DNA of 64,000 nucleotides from Muricauda sp. MAR_2010_75 (GCF_000745185.1 NZ_JQNJ01000001.1:2007501-2071500); one strand, 5' to 3'; shown: positions 1 to 9,666, counted from the first letter of the stretch. Made by a program: numbers and translations. The notes: generated by a model not told the origin, from the letters alone.

Positions 1-519
1 GATTCAGGGATTTCAGGCCTTCAGTTACAAATGGGCAAAGATCAAAAAGGCAACTATTATTTAAAATATGGGAGTAAATTGTTCAATCTGGCCACTTCAT
101 CAACCATAAATCCATTGAAAGAAGTCCAAGAAGGATACACTTTTGGGGATTTACAGGATGAGAGCGTGCAAGTGAAAGTCATGCCCCTCATTGCAAATTC
201 GCAGCCCTATTCCGGTTTTACCGTTTCACTTACGGAGAACTCATCCATGGATAAAAATTATTTCTTTTTGGAACAGAATGAAAAAAAACAGTTGGTCATT
301 GATGCCAGCATGAATATTGATTCCATTACGGTTATAGTTGTTTCAAAAAGCGAAGGGAACTCCCATTACCTTATTCATAAAAATGAACTATATCCCTTAA
401 ACATTGACGCTACTGAAACCACCTCACTAGAACAAATCGATTTTACCAAAAACAATGAAACCCGTATGTTCATGGACCGGCCATCCTTTCCGAAAGGTGT
501 TTACGAAATAATTTTTTAG
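1..519 (+). CDS. Hypothetical protein, 5' end outside the window
   Basis: The reading frame is open from base 1 to the stop at 517-519 with no interruption, so the ATG at 31 is probably internal and the true start lies upstream. About 172 residues are visible. They are polar and mixed alpha/beta in character, with no membrane segment and no catalytic motif I can recognise. It sits just upstream of a secreted protein, a Sel1-repeat membrane protein and a Ser/Thr kinase/PP2C phosphatase pair on the same strand, so it may belong to that signalling locus. No function is proposed. Confidence 0.7.
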   Translation, partial: DSGISGLQLQMGKDQKGNYYLKYGSKLFNLATSSTINPLKEVQEGYTFGDLQDESVQVKVMPLIANSQPYSGFTVSLTENSSMDKNYFFLEQNEKKQLVIDASMNIDSITVIVVSKSEGNSHYLIHKNELYPLNIDATETTSLEQIDFTKNNETRMFMDRPSFPKGVYEIIF

Positions 520-595
520 AAAAAATCAAAAAAAAAGATGACATCACCAATCTGCGGTTATATACCCATAGAAAGTATAACCAAAACGATTAAAA

Positions 596-1114
596 ATGAC
601 ATCCAAAAAAGTACACACAATTCTTCTAATCGGTTTGTTCTGTGGTTTTGTAAATGCCCAAAATCCAGATGCCACAAAAAGAGGAAACCGGGGAGCAGCG
701 GAACGAGTAGATCAAGTGGGCCAAACTGTCCAGGAAACCAACAAAGACATTGACCAAACAGTGGAGGGCATTGACAGCACCATTGAAGGTGCCAAGGAAA
801 CCGTTGAAAAAGTGGGGAGCATTTTGTTCGGCTCCAAGAAGGAAAAAAACAAGAACACAATATTGATTTCCATAGCTACTGTTACCTATGGGGACAAAAA
901 TGTAGAAAACCTGTACCATGAACTCTCAAAGAAAAATGGAACGAAAAAAACTTCCAAAACCTTTTCGAATGGAGTTGTTACCATCCAAATTGAATCCAAA
1001 CAAAATGCGGATACCATTTGGCAAGAGATACCCCAAAATGCAAGGGCCCCTTTTCAGGTAACCTCCATGGGAGAAAACAAGATTGCGGTTAGACTGCCAA
1101 CAGAGACTGAATAA
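596..1114 (+). CDS. Secreted hypothetical protein
   Basis: A 172-residue protein with an N-terminal signal peptide: Lys-Lys near the start, a hydrophobic core of about 14 residues, then a likely signal peptidase I site after VNA. Residues 35-75 form a Gln/Glu/Asp/Lys-rich, probably helical stretch (repeated pattern of T-V-E and D-Q-T), followed by a Lys-rich link and an alpha/beta C-terminal part. No known family recognised. It lies 76 bases after the preceding gene and 177 bases before a Sel1 protein, so it may share their transcription unit. The start is the only ATG preceding a signal peptide. Confidence 0.7.
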   Translation: MTSKKVHTILLIGLFCGFVNAQNPDATKRGNRGAAERVDQVGQTVQETNKDIDQTVEGIDSTIEGAKETVEKVGSILFGSKKEKNKNTILISIATVTYGDKNVENLYHELSKKNGTKKTSKTFSNGVVTIQIESKQNADTIWQEIPQNARAPFQVTSMGENKIAVRLPTETE

Positions 1115-1291
1115 TCCGTAAATAACCCAGCCACGATATGGCTATTTCATAAATCCCAAACATATTTGACACCAAGGTCTAAAAATGTTGGTATAAAAAC
1201 TTTCATATACCTATTTTTAATGCTGACTGTCGAATAGGTTCAGGTACAAGAAGATATATCACTAATTTCAACCTTAACACTTCATTACAAA

Positions 1292-2065
1292 ATGAAAAAA
1301 TTACTACTACTGATTGCCTTGCTCTCCTTGGTTCCCAACCTTGCATCCGCAAGACGTATCGGAGGACTTTTTGGAAAAAGCGAACGAATCCAAAAAATTA
1401 CTGATGTAGATATTAAAGGTGCCAATGGCGAAGACCTTTATCTTGCCCACAAAACAACTTCCCTGTATATTTTTATGGGAGTCTACATGACGGACGATGG
1501 TTATGTTTTGGGGGTAAAAGGAAGTATCAATACCTATTATGACCTTGATGAAGAGCAGATAAAAAAATTCCAGGCCAGCGGAGCTTTACCCACCCCCCTT
1601 CCGCCCTATAAAATAGAATTCACCGAATGGTTATGGGGATATGCCCTATGGATACTGCTTGCCGTTCTGGCCATAATTTGGTTCTTCCCAAAGAATAAAG
1701 AAGCCCTTTTTGCCCAAGGGTGTAAATATTATTTCGGCAAAAACACTCCGGTAAATTACCCAAAGGCCATGCGCTATTTTGAAAAATCGGCAATAAAGGA
1801 ATACGGTCCTGCCGTTTTCAACCTTGGTATCATGTACCTCTCGGCCCAGGGTACCAAGAAGAATGTGGACAAGGCCATGGAATTGCTGAAAAAGGCCTCC
1901 AAATTGGGGTATGTAGATGCCAATGTAACCCTTGGAAGCCTTTATTATAACGGAGAGGATGTTTCAAAGGATATGGCCAAGGCTGAAGCGTGGTACAAAA
2001 AGGCCTGCGATCAGGGACATGCCAACGCATGCAAAATGGTGACCCATATACAACAGGTCAGTTAA
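1292..2065 (+). CDS. Sel1-repeat protein with signal peptide and one membrane segment
   Basis: 257 residues. Residues 1-20 are a signal peptide ending near ASA. A periplasmic segment of about 90 residues follows, then a transmembrane helix around residues 113-132 (LWGYALWILLAVLAIIWFF). The C-terminal 110 residues hold three Sel1-like (TPR-related) repeats with the usual AxxxLGxxYxxG and AxxWYxKAxxxG patterns, so the repeats face the cytoplasm if the signal peptide is cleaved. Sel1 repeats are protein-binding scaffolds. The same repeat type occurs in the kinase encoded 48 bases downstream, suggesting that the two proteins work in one complex. Ligand unknown. Confidence 0.8.
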   Translation: MKKLLLLIALLSLVPNLASARRIGGLFGKSERIQKITDVDIKGANGEDLYLAHKTTSLYIFMGVYMTDDGYVLGVKGSINTYYDLDEEQIKKFQASGALPTPLPPYKIEFTEWLWGYALWILLAVLAIIWFFPKNKEALFAQGCKYYFGKNTPVNYPKAMRYFEKSAIKEYGPAVFNLGIMYLSAQGTKKNVDKAMELLKKASKLGYVDANVTLGSLYYNGEDVSKDMAKAEAWYKKACDQGHANACKMVTHIQQVS

Positions 2066-2112
2066 TTAAAATCAACACCAAACAGTAACCAAATTCAACT
2101 ACGCCGACCATC

Positions 2113-4884
2113 ATGACACTATCACATTACCAGTGGGATCCAGAAAAAGACCTCATAGCTGAAGGTGGATTTGCCGAAGTATTCAGGGCCAAAGACCTCA
2201 ATGCCGAAGGAAGGTATGTGGCCCTTAAAATTTACAAAGAAGCTGTTTCAAGAGGTACGTCTGGGAGCACCGGACAGAAAAAATACAGTTTGGAACAGGA
2301 GTTTTCCAAAATAGACGGGTTATCCCATACGCACCTCATCACCTATTATGGTCTGGAATACATTACCCATACGGATGCCATGGGCAGAAACGTGAATTAT
2401 CCTGTGTTGATCATGGAGTATGCCGGGGAAGGAACCTTGGGCCAAGCGATACACCGAAAGCTCTCTTTGGAAGAAGGAAAGAACATTATCGTGGAGGTAG
2501 CCCAAGCGGTGGATTATCTGCACAAACAGGGCATTGTCCACAGGGATTTAAAACCTGGGAACGTACTATTTTCCAAGGACCGCAAAGGAAACAAAGTGCC
2601 CAAGGTGACCGATTTTGGGATCAGTCAGGACATTCTATCCGACAAGACCATTCAACAGTCCATGACCGAAGGTGTCGGAACTCCACACTACATGGCGCCT
2701 GAGCAATTCTTTAAAAAGAAATTCGGGCTGAATGGGGATATAAGCGAACGTACCGATATTTGGGCACTTGGCATTATGTTCTACAAAATATTGACCGGAA
2801 AGTTACCTTTTGGGCATGACAAGAAGGATTATGAACTCATTCGGGATGGTATCGTTGGAGAAGATCCCGATTATTCCGAGGTACCCGAAAGATTTAAGAA
2901 TTGCATAAAGACTTGTTTGCAGAAAAATGCTTCGGACCGATATGCTTCCGTATCCGACTTCATCCGGGATATTAATGGAGAGAGCAATGAAAGTGGCACC
3001 GTGTTCTTGGGAGGAAATGAAACACAATTTTCCACACCGAAAGCCAAACCCAAAAAAAAGAAAAAAGTCTGGCCCGTTTTGTTGGCCACTGTCTTAATCT
3101 TGGGTGCCGGGTATGGGGGATATGCCTTTTATCGCTCCACCAAGATAAATGCGTTGTTGGCAGACGGCTGGAACCTATACAAAGAAGGAAAATTCAAAGA
3201 AGCCTATGAAGCCTATGAAAAGGCATCAGACTATGGGTCTGGGGAGGCCTTTTATTTTCTGTCAAGGTTCAACCAAAATGGTTATGGAACCGACGTTGAT
3301 TATGAAAAAGGGTTTGAATATGCCGATAGGGCCATTGATGATGGATATGACCTGGCAAACTTTAACCATGGATGGGCCTATCAAAACAATCTTGGTGTGG
3401 ACAGGGACACGGTCCAGGCCAAGAAATTCTATGAAAAGGCAAAGAGCAGCATTGTGGCCTTGAGTGATGACGGCAACCCAGAGGCAAACAACCTAAGGGG
3501 ATTGATGCACTATTTCGGCTATGTAATGGAAAAGGACGCAAGCAAGGCAAAACTGTACTATGAAAAAGCCTCCAGCAAAGGCCACCCAGCGGCCATCGAA
3601 AACCTGGCGATCCTCAATGTGTCAGAAAAGAACTATAAGGAAGCATTTGAAGGATATGAGAAATGCACGTCCATCGGAAGGTATTCGGGATATCGGGGCA
3701 TGGCCAACATGTACAGGTTCGGCCAATACGTCCCCAGGGATACCGTTAAGGCCCTGGAACAATATACAATTGCTGCCGAGAACGGTGACCTCCTGTCCCA
3801 GTTCAACTTAGGTATATTCTATAAAAATGGTGTATTGGCCAAAAAAGATCGTATAAAGTCGGTCCAATGGTTGACCAAAGCTGCCGATAAAGGACATTTG
3901 GGGGCTCAAAATGAATTGGGCACTTTATATTTCAATGAGAAGAACTACCTAGAGGCCAAAAACTGGTTCCAATTGGCCGCTGATAAAGGAAACACCTTCG
4001 GTATGCACAATATGGGTCTTTTGTACTATGATGGATGGGGGGTGGAAAAGGATGTGAAACTTGCCAGAGATTGGTACCAACGGGCCGCTGATAAAGGGTA
4101 TGCACATTCCCAGTACATGACCGGTAAGATTCTTGAGTACGGGGAAGCGGATGGGACCCCGAACGTATCGGAAGCGATAGTATACTATGAGCTTGCAGCA
4201 AAGCAAAATCAAAGTTCCGCCTTGTACGCTCTGGGAAGGTTGCATTATGACGGGAAAGGAAAAAAGAAAGATCTCATCAAGGCCAAGGAATTTTTTCTCC
4301 GGGCAGCGACCCAGGACATGAGTACTGCGGACTATATGTTGGGCTACATGGCGGAAACCGGGGCAGCTGGACCGGTAGATTATCTTGAAGCCGAAAGAAA
4401 GTATCTCAAGGCAGCGACCAAAGGGCATCTCCAGGCACAAAAAAAATTGGGCGATCTTTATTACGACCTTAAGTTGGGCAAGGACAAAAAAGCAAAGGCC
4501 ACACAATGGTATTTGAAAGCAGCAGAACAAGGGGACCTGCACAGCCAATATAGAGTGGCCGTGATGTATTACAATGGAAAATATTACTATGCGGCCAGAA
4601 AATGGTTCCAAATAGCGGCTGACCGAGATCATGCCAGTGCCCAAAGTTATCTCGGCTATATGCACGACAGGGGTCTGGGAGGTCCGAAAAACTTGGACAA
4701 GGCCTTTGAACTATATAAAAAGTCCGCAACAAACGGGGACAGGGTTGGCATGTACAATCTGGCCTCTTGTTACCAAAGTGGCATTGGAACGGTCAAAAAC
4801 ACCTATTTGGCAAAAACTTGGTACCAAAAATCCTGTGAGAAGGGGTATAAAAATGCCTGTGATGTTATCGCTAAACGGTATTGA
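2113..4884 (+). CDS. Membrane-anchored Ser/Thr protein kinase with Sel1 repeats
   Basis: 923 residues. The N-terminal half is a Hanks-type kinase with all key elements: glycine-rich loop GGFAEV (18-23), VALK with Lys39, HRDLKPGN (143-150), DFG before the activation loop, APE and DIWALG. A basic linker and a transmembrane helix (about 318-340, VWPVLLATVLILGAGYGGY) follow. The remaining 580 residues are about 14 Sel1 repeats, which would lie outside the cytoplasm as the sensor. A PP2C phosphatase follows immediately, the usual arrangement for reversible phosphorylation. Substrates are not evident. The kinase appears catalytically competent, and its length is typical of Bacteroidota receptor kinases with repeat sensors. 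Confidence 0.92.
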   Translation: MTLSHYQWDPEKDLIAEGGFAEVFRAKDLNAEGRYVALKIYKEAVSRGTSGSTGQKKYSLEQEFSKIDGLSHTHLITYYGLEYITHTDAMGRNVNYPVLIMEYAGEGTLGQAIHRKLSLEEGKNIIVEVAQAVDYLHKQGIVHRDLKPGNVLFSKDRKGNKVPKVTDFGISQDILSDKTIQQSMTEGVGTPHYMAPEQFFKKKFGLNGDISERTDIWALGIMFYKILTGKLPFGHDKKDYELIRDGIVGEDPDYSEVPERFKNCIKTCLQKNASDRYASVSDFIRDINGESNESGTVFLGGNETQFSTPKAKPKKKKKVWPVLLATVLILGAGYGGYAFYRSTKINALLADGWNLYKEGKFKEAYEAYEKASDYGSGEAFYFLSRFNQNGYGTDVDYEKGFEYADRAIDDGYDLANFNHGWAYQNNLGVDRDTVQAKKFYEKAKSSIVALSDDGNPEANNLRGLMHYFGYVMEKDASKAKLYYEKASSKGHPAAIENLAILNVSEKNYKEAFEGYEKCTSIGRYSGYRGMANMYRFGQYVPRDTVKALEQYTIAAENGDLLSQFNLGIFYKNGVLAKKDRIKSVQWLTKAADKGHLGAQNELGTLYFNEKNYLEAKNWFQLAADKGNTFGMHNMGLLYYDGWGVEKDVKLARDWYQRAADKGYAHSQYMTGKILEYGEADGTPNVSEAIVYYELAAKQNQSSALYALGRLHYDGKGKKKDLIKAKEFFLRAATQDMSTADYMLGYMAETGAAGPVDYLEAERKYLKAATKGHLQAQKKLGDLYYDLKLGKDKKAKATQWYLKAAEQGDLHSQYRVAVMYYNGKYYYAARKWFQIAADRDHASAQSYLGYMHDRGLGGPKNLDKAFELYKKSATNGDRVGMYNLASCYQSGIGTVKNTYLAKTWYQKSCEKGYKNACDVIAKRY

Positions 4885-4889
4885 AGAAA

Positions 4890-5627
4890 ATGAAGATCCA
4901 CCTACCAGTGTATTGTAATGAAATAGGCCTAAGAGAGTCAAACGAGGATGCCATATACCCTGGAACACCAACAGAGGATTCCCGCTTGTTCATGGTATGC
5001 GACGGTGTTGGAGGGCAGGCCAAGGGCGAAGTGGCCTCTTCTTTGACCTGTCAAGGATTTTCCAAGTATCTCTCTGAAAATCCAGTGGAGTATATTGAAG
5101 ATGAAACATATTTACCTTTGGCCCTACAAAGTGTCGAACAAAATTTGGGCACATATCTCGAAACCCATCCCGAAGCGAAGGGCATGGCCACTACGTTCAC
5201 TTTTTTACTGATTTCAGATGCAGAAGAAAAGGCATTGGTCGGTTGGGTCGGAGATAGTAGGGTATACCACATACGGGATGGAGAGATCCTTTTTCAAACC
5301 AAAGACCACTCTGTGGTACAGGGAATGGTGGATATGGGGGAAATTACCGAAGAAGAGGCACAAACACATCCCAAACGGAATATTATTACTAGAGCGGTAA
5401 ACGGAGTAAATTCAACAAGAGTTGACCAACATGTTATTACGGATATCAAGAAAGATGATTTTTTCTTTCTTTGTACCGATGGCATTTTGGAGCACCTTGA
5501 TGAAGAAAGGATTTCTTTATGGTTCAGAGGCAAAGCATCCGTGCAGGAAATCAAATCGGAAATCATGGAAAATGCCAAAGACGATACCAAAGACAATTAC
5601 TCTATGTATATCATTAGAATGGGTTAA
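4890..5627 (+). CDS. PP2C-family Ser/Thr protein phosphatase
   Basis: 245 residues from the ATG at 4890; a TTG at 4881 that would overlap the kinase stop is the less likely start. The metal-dependent PP2C motifs are present in order: SNEDA, VCDGVGG, TTFTFLLI, GDSRVY, CTDGILEHL and a terminal DN (KDNYSMYII). The protein is cytosolic, lacks membrane segments and has the normal length for a bacterial PP2C domain. It begins 5 bases after the Ser/Thr kinase stop, so the two are almost certainly co-transcribed and translationally linked. The likely job is to reverse phosphorylation by that kinase. Confidence 0.92.
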   Translation: MKIHLPVYCNEIGLRESNEDAIYPGTPTEDSRLFMVCDGVGGQAKGEVASSLTCQGFSKYLSENPVEYIEDETYLPLALQSVEQNLGTYLETHPEAKGMATTFTFLLISDAEEKALVGWVGDSRVYHIRDGEILFQTKDHSVVQGMVDMGEITEEEAQTHPKRNIITRAVNGVNSTRVDQHVITDIKKDDFFFLCTDGILEHLDEERISLWFRGKASVQEIKSEIMENAKDDTKDNYSMYIIRMG

Positions 5628-5778
5628 ATTCTGGAACGTGTAAAAACATCCTCCCCTTTACAATTGAAGTAGTATACTATGTCCGGCGTTTCCAATTAAT
5701 GGTCATTATCTCATTTGGGGATTTCATTCAAGATGGGAAGATATAAAGAATTAAAAAGGCTTTTGAGAAATAAGGAAC

Positions 5779-6009
5779 TCATTTGATGCCTTTAAAAAAA
5801 TCTTCTAAGCTAATGTCATGAATTTTGAGAATCCTAATTAGAGTATTAATGGTAAAGTTCTCGCCTGTCTCCATACGCCAATAGTTTTTGCGTGGGAGAC
5901 CATTCTCAACCGCAAAAGCTTCATAACTGGTATATCCACTTTTGATTCTAAGTTCTTTGATACGGTCAGCGATAGCTTTCCTCTCCTCTATATAATTGGC
6001 TTTCTGCAT
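5779..6009 (-). CDS. Small XRE-type helix-turn-helix regulator
   Basis: 76 residues starting at MQKANYIEERK; an upstream in-frame ATG at 6039 would add ten unlikely residues. The core is a Cro/C1-type helix-turn-helix: RIKELRIKSGYTSYEAFAVENGLPRKNYWRMETG, followed by the INTLIRILKIHDISLEDFF helix typical of the family. It is transcribed divergently from a 92-residue unknown gene, leaving 110 bases for shared control. It is the first gene of the accessory stretch right of the kinase locus. Target genes are not known. Confidence 0.8.
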   Translation of the reverse strand: MQKANYIEERKAIADRIKELRIKSGYTSYEAFAVENGLPRKNYWRMETGENFTINTLIRILKIHDISLEDFFKGIK

Positions 6010-6071
6010 GGGCGGAAAGTTGCAGAAAACGGCGGACACATATTACGTCATATATAGCGTGAAATTTTCAT

Positions 6072-6079
6072 TATATTTG
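6072..6079 (+). promoter_or_regulatory. Candidate Bacteroidota -7 promoter element
   Basis: TATATTTG matches the TAnnTTTG -7 consensus of the Bacteroidota primary sigma factor and lies 41 bases before the 92-residue gene. No good TTTG -33 partner is seen at the expected spacing, so this is tentative. Confidence 0.4.
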
Positions 6080-6119
6080 TTGTTAGTTTATAGCCTTATA
6101 GAGACATACAAATAAAGTT

Positions 6120-6398
6120 ATGCCATTTCAGTCTTCAGATGATTTTATAAAATATGTGTTTTGTTCCAATATGGAAGCCAAAGACCTTTTCCAAGTTTCG
6201 ATGGAAACATTGATAGAGTCCGAAAACTCGGATTTTATGGTTTTCAAAGTAATTGAAGGCAAGGTCAAAAACCTATCCGGTTACGATGAATGGTCTGAAG
6301 TCATAGAAATAGATGAGACAACTTTTAAGAAACTTCATTTAAATCTCTGCCAAAAAGTAGGTAGAATCGTAAGAAGTGGATTTAAGGATAGGCGCTAA
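6120..6398 (+). CDS. Hypothetical protein, 92 residues
   Basis: A short, acidic cytosolic protein with a basic C-terminus (RIVRSGFKDRR). No recognisable domain. It is divergent from the XRE regulator and has a TAnnTTTG promoter-like element 41 bases upstream, which supports it being a real gene. Such divergent pairs can be regulator-target or toxin-antitoxin-like modules, but nothing in the sequence decides this. Confidence 0.55.
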   Translation: MPFQSSDDFIKYVFCSNMEAKDLFQVSMETLIESENSDFMVFKVIEGKVKNLSGYDEWSEVIEIDETTFKKLHLNLCQKVGRIVRSGFKDRR

Positions 6399-6533
6399 GC
6401 TTGTTTTAAGAAGAAAATAAAACTTGAATTTTACTATTAAGTTTATTGGAAAAACTGCGAAAAAATAAGGTTATAAGATGTCGGCTATTTGATATTAAGA
6501 TAACAACTAACCTACTTTTTCCCGTTTTTAGGA

Positions 6534-7127
6534 TTATAAGAACTCTGCGAATTCTGCAATTTTGATTTCATTCCATTCTTCTTTTATTATGCTGAAATAA
6601 ACATCGTTTCTACTTTCGCCATTCGGGGCAATATAATTGTTTCTAAAGACCCCTTCTTTTTTTGCCCCGAGTTTTTCAATGGCACGTTGTGACCTTAAAT
6701 TTTCCTGATCAGCACTGAACTGGATTCTTCTAAATCCGATATTTTCAAATCCAAAGTTCAATAATTCATACTTACATGCTTTGTTCAGACCAGTTCCTTG
6801 AAAATTGATACCGTACCACGTCCATCCAATCTCGCATTTTTCGCTGATAGGATTTAAATATCCATAGCGGGTACTGCCAGCAACACAATTGTTAATTTTA
6901 TCTATTATTAAAAAGGGGTAACATATTCCGTTAAGCTTGTCGTTGATTGTGCTTGATAAATAAGTTTGAAAATCCTCTTCATCGTTAATGTGCATACCCA
7001 TAAATTCCCAAATTCTCTTTTCGAAGATTATTTCTTTTAATTCTTGGTTTCTTGAATTTTCAAAGGGTACGAGTAATACTCTTTCATTTTCAAGTACTAT
7101 GTCTGTGTTTAAAATATCTGGGTTCAT
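6534..7127 (-). CDS. GNAT N-acetyltransferase, RimJ/RimL type
   Basis: 197 residues. The acetyl-CoA-binding region is visible as WTWYGINFQGTGLNKAC (Q-x-x-G-x-G type loop), followed by the RimJ/RimL signature NLRSQRAIEKLGAKKEGVFR. These enzymes transfer acetyl groups to N-terminal amines of proteins or to small molecules such as antibiotics; the substrate cannot be read from sequence. A paralogue lies just upstream on the same strand (7289-7870), so the pair is probably a local duplication or was acquired together. Cytosolic. Confidence 0.85.
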   Translation of the reverse strand: MNPDILNTDIVLENERVLLVPFENSRNQELKEIIFEKRIWEFMGMHINDEEDFQTYLSSTINDKLNGICYPFLIIDKINNCVAGSTRYGYLNPISEKCEIGWTWYGINFQGTGLNKACKYELLNFGFENIGFRRIQFSADQENLRSQRAIEKLGAKKEGVFRNNYIAPNGESRNDVYFSIIKEEWNEIKIAEFAEFL

Positions 7128-7288
7128 TTATGGCTCGTTAATGGTAATATTATTTAATTTAGTTTTTCTTGAAGAAGCTTGATCCATACTTGATTTTGGA
7201 CTTAATCTTACAGATTTCATTTCCTTATTATTTGTTTGAGAGTTTCAAATTGGTCTCGAATGGTTTTCTATAAGTGCTTCTAATTATA

Positions 7289-7870
7289 TTAAAGTGCTCC
7301 TCTCCTTTTTATATTTTTCCATTCAGAGGCCAAAATCCCAAAATATACAACATCAATATATTTTCCATTGCGGAATATGAGCTCTCTTAACACTCCCTCT
7401 TTTGTAGCACCAATTTTATTAAGTGCCCGTTGCGATTTTAGGTTATCACCACGAGTCCTAAATTCTACTTTGTTGATTTTTAGTTCCTCGAACAAAAAAG
7501 TAAGGAGTATACCTTTTACTTTTTGATTTATACCTTTTCCCTGATATTTTTCCGAAATCCATGTAAGTCCAATTTCAACCTTATTGTCCACTTCCGAAAT
7601 TTGACTGATGCTCGTGGCCCCGATAATTCGGTCTTCTTCTTTTAGGATGATGGCAAATTCCTGTTTGATTTGATTTTCTCTATCTGAAATGGTTTGGGAT
7701 AGGAATTTTTCCCAGTCTGATGGATTTTCCAAGTCCTGTGACATATGTGTCCATATCGGAGGGGAGCTTATTGACAGAAATGCTTCCAAGTCCTCCATTT
7801 TTGAGGGTCTTAGTTTGATTTCATCTGTTTCCAAACAGAAACCATCCGTAAAAATCTTAGATTTTATCAT
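7289..7870 (-). CDS. GNAT N-acetyltransferase, RimJ/RimL type
   Basis: 193 residues, related to its downstream neighbour. It has LTWISEKYQGKGINQKVKG as the acetyl-CoA loop and NLKSQRALNKIGATKEGVLR as the RimJ/RimL C-terminal signature. The N-terminal part (LRPSKMEDLEAFLSI) is also typical of the fold. Same strand as the second GNAT gene, 161 bases apart, so co-transcription is possible. Substrate unknown. Confidence 0.85.
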   Translation of the reverse strand: MIKSKIFTDGFCLETDEIKLRPSKMEDLEAFLSISSPPIWTHMSQDLENPSDWEKFLSQTISDRENQIKQEFAIILKEEDRIIGATSISQISEVDNKVEIGLTWISEKYQGKGINQKVKGILLTFLFEELKINKVEFRTRGDNLKSQRALNKIGATKEGVLRELIFRNGKYIDVVYFGILASEWKNIKRRGAL

Positions 7871-8039
7871 TATGAACTTCTTGGGTTAATTCTAGTTCCA
7901 ATATTATTGTATGTGACACCTAGAGTTTAAAACTATTTGATTGTGTAGTTCGGTTGTTTTCTTTGATACTTGAATTGGGAAAAGCAACTTTTCATGGCAT
8001 GAAGTATCTATTATTTGATACCTCAACATTTCTTTAGTT

Positions 8040-8474
8040 ATGAAAATACCAAATATATTATTTTCGATAATTTCTATGGGAGCTTTTTTGTCTTGTGGCC
8101 ATGATGATGAAGGATTCATGGGAGAGGAGACAATGCTTTTTGAACTCCAGTTCATAAATGCAGGGATGTCCGGAAAAATTATCAAAAAGGAGGATTTGGA
8201 GTTCAATGAGTTTGTCGAGTTTTCACTGGACAGCACTTTTATCAAAAGGAGAGTTTTTGTTGATAGTACTAGCATCGCCACGGGTAGTTATACTTTGATT
8301 GAATCGGATGGCATAGATTATTTCGAACTGAACTATGAAAAAGGAAGTTATCTTATACAGAGTTGTGGAAATTCCCTTAAGGAATGGATGTCTGTTTTGA
8401 ATGATAGGGAAATTTTCAATGGAGGCTATCTTCCATGTGATGGTCCAGGTTATGGTTATGAATTGGTCAAATAA
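8040..8474 (+). CDS. Predicted lipoprotein, 144 residues
   Basis: The N-terminus is a lipoprotein signal peptide (hydrophobic stretch to FLSC, lipobox Cys at residue 19), followed by a His/Asp-rich start HDDEGFMGEE. The rest is mostly beta-strand-like with four more cysteines. No family recognised. It ends 37 bases before the left end of an IS3 element; the insertion left the gene intact. Confidence 0.7.
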   Translation: MKIPNILFSIISMGAFLSCGHDDEGFMGEETMLFELQFINAGMSGKIIKKEDLEFNEFVEFSLDSTFIKRRVFVDSTSIATGSYTLIESDGIDYFELNYEKGSYLIQSCGNSLKEWMSVLNDREIFNGGYLPCDGPGYGYELVK

Positions 8475-8536
8475 AAATATCGTTTGATTATACCTTAAGT
8501 TTTAAACTTGTGTAGACTTCCCTTAGATAGAACTGC

Positions 8537-9412
8537 TTATTTTTCTAAAACTTCATCAAAGTTATCGTTTTTAATTCCTTGTGCGGTACCGCACAAGGAA
8601 TTGAGTTCCAGATATTGTTTAGGGGACACATATCCAAGGGCCTTGTGTGGCCTGTAATTGTTGTAATCGTTCATCCAAATCCGTGCCTGTTCCCTTACTT
8701 GGTCGATGTCCTCAAAGATGAACCTGTTGAGGGTCCCCCTCCTAAAACTGCCGTTGAACCTTTCCACAAATGCGTTCTGGGTCGGTTTTCCCGGTTGTAT
8801 ATATTTGAACTCTATTCCGTGCATCTTGCTCCATTGGGACGTTAGCTTAGCGATGAACTCAGGACCGTTGTCCATGCGTATGCGCTTGGGCTTTCCCCTT
8901 CTGTTGATCAGATGGTTCAACACCCAGACCACACGGTTGCTGGTCAGGGAAAAATCCACTTCGATGTGCAGTGCCTCCCTGTTGTAATCGTCCATGATGT
9001 TCAGTGCCCTGAAACGGCGTTTGTTCTCCAGGACGTCGGTGACAAAATCCATGCTCCAGGTGTGGTCGGCCTCCGCCGGGACCTCCAAAGGCTCTTTCAC
9101 ACGTGCCGGAAGGCGTTTCTTCGCCTTTCTTCTCAAGGGCAGTCCCAGTGCCCTGTAGACACGGTGGACGCGCTTATGGTTCCATGGCATTCCCTCTGCC
9201 CTCAAACGGTGATAGGCCATCCAGAAACCCTCCTCCGGATGTTCCCTGGCCTTTTCCCGCAAGGCCTTCTCGATCTCCCCGTCATCCTTTGGCAACGGAC
9301 TGTAATAGTAAACGCTCTTGCTCATGTTAAGGACACGGCACGCCCTGCTGATGCCGTAATGGGCAAGATCTTTGCCAATGCTGCGCTTGCGGCAGGGCCT
9401 CAGAGCTTTTTT
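8537..9412 (-). CDS. IS3-family transposase OrfB (DDE catalytic part), made by -1 frameshift
   Basis: The catalytic integrase-like half of the transposase. DDE residues are seen in [16 protein letters not shown] and [11 protein letters not shown] (Asp, Asp, Glu), with the HHH-type N-terminal region including SVYYYSPLP. It has no good start of its own; the slippery A-AAA-AAG at 9412-9406 lets ribosomes reading orfA slip back one base and continue into ALRPCRKR, giving an OrfAB fusion. The C-terminus is intact. Confidence 0.9.
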   Translation of the reverse strand, partial: KKALRPCRKRSIGKDLAHYGISRACRVLNMSKSVYYYSPLPKDDGEIEKALREKAREHPEEGFWMAYHRLRAEGMPWNHKRVHRVYRALGLPLRRKAKKRLPARVKEPLEVPAEADHTWSMDFVTDVLENKRRFRALNIMDDYNREALHIEVDFSLTSNRVVWVLNHLINRRGKPKRIRMDNGPEFIAKLTSQWSKMHGIEFKYIQPGKPTQNAFVERFNGSFRRGTLNRFIFEDIDQVREQARIWMNDYNNYRPHKALGYVSPKQYLELNSLCGTAQGIKNDNFDEVLEK

Positions 9413-9666
9413 TCGATGACCTCCTTGGCCATTTGGTGATCCAGGGCCAGAGTGGCGTACATCTGCTTGAGCTTGCGGTTCTCCTCCTCGAGCTCCTTGA
9501 TGCGCTTGAGCTCCTTCCCGCTCATACCGGCGTACTTCGAACGCCACTTGTAAAATGCGGCGGAGCTGACCCCATGGTCACGGGTTATCTCGGCAACGGA
9601 CTTGCCGTTGTCAAACTCTTTTAAAATCTTTGCGATCTGTGTTGGTGAAAATTTGCTCTTCCTCAT
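9400..9666 (-). CDS. IS3-family transposase OrfA (helix-turn-helix)
   Basis: 88 residues. The start [18 protein letters not shown] leads to a helix-turn-helix ([18 protein letters not shown]), then a leucine-zipper-like coiled coil ([18 protein letters not shown]). It ends in EKKL-stop right after the slippery A-AAA-AAG shared with orfB. It binds the IS ends and regulates transposition. Confidence 0.92.
   Translation of the reverse strand: MRKSKFSPTQIAKILKEFDNGKSVAEITRDHGVSSAAFYKWRSKYAGMSGKELKRIKELEEENRKLKQMYATLALDHQMAKEVIEKKL

Noticed and set aside
538..753. 71-residue frame overlapping the start of the secreted protein gene
   Set aside because: It reads through the signal peptide region of the gene at 596-1114 in another frame and has a Cys/Arg/Ser-rich out-of-frame composition.
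5628..5778. Second copy of the tRNA-Asp 3' end as left attachment site
   Set aside because: No matching stretch of the T-arm and acceptor could be seen here or elsewhere by eye.
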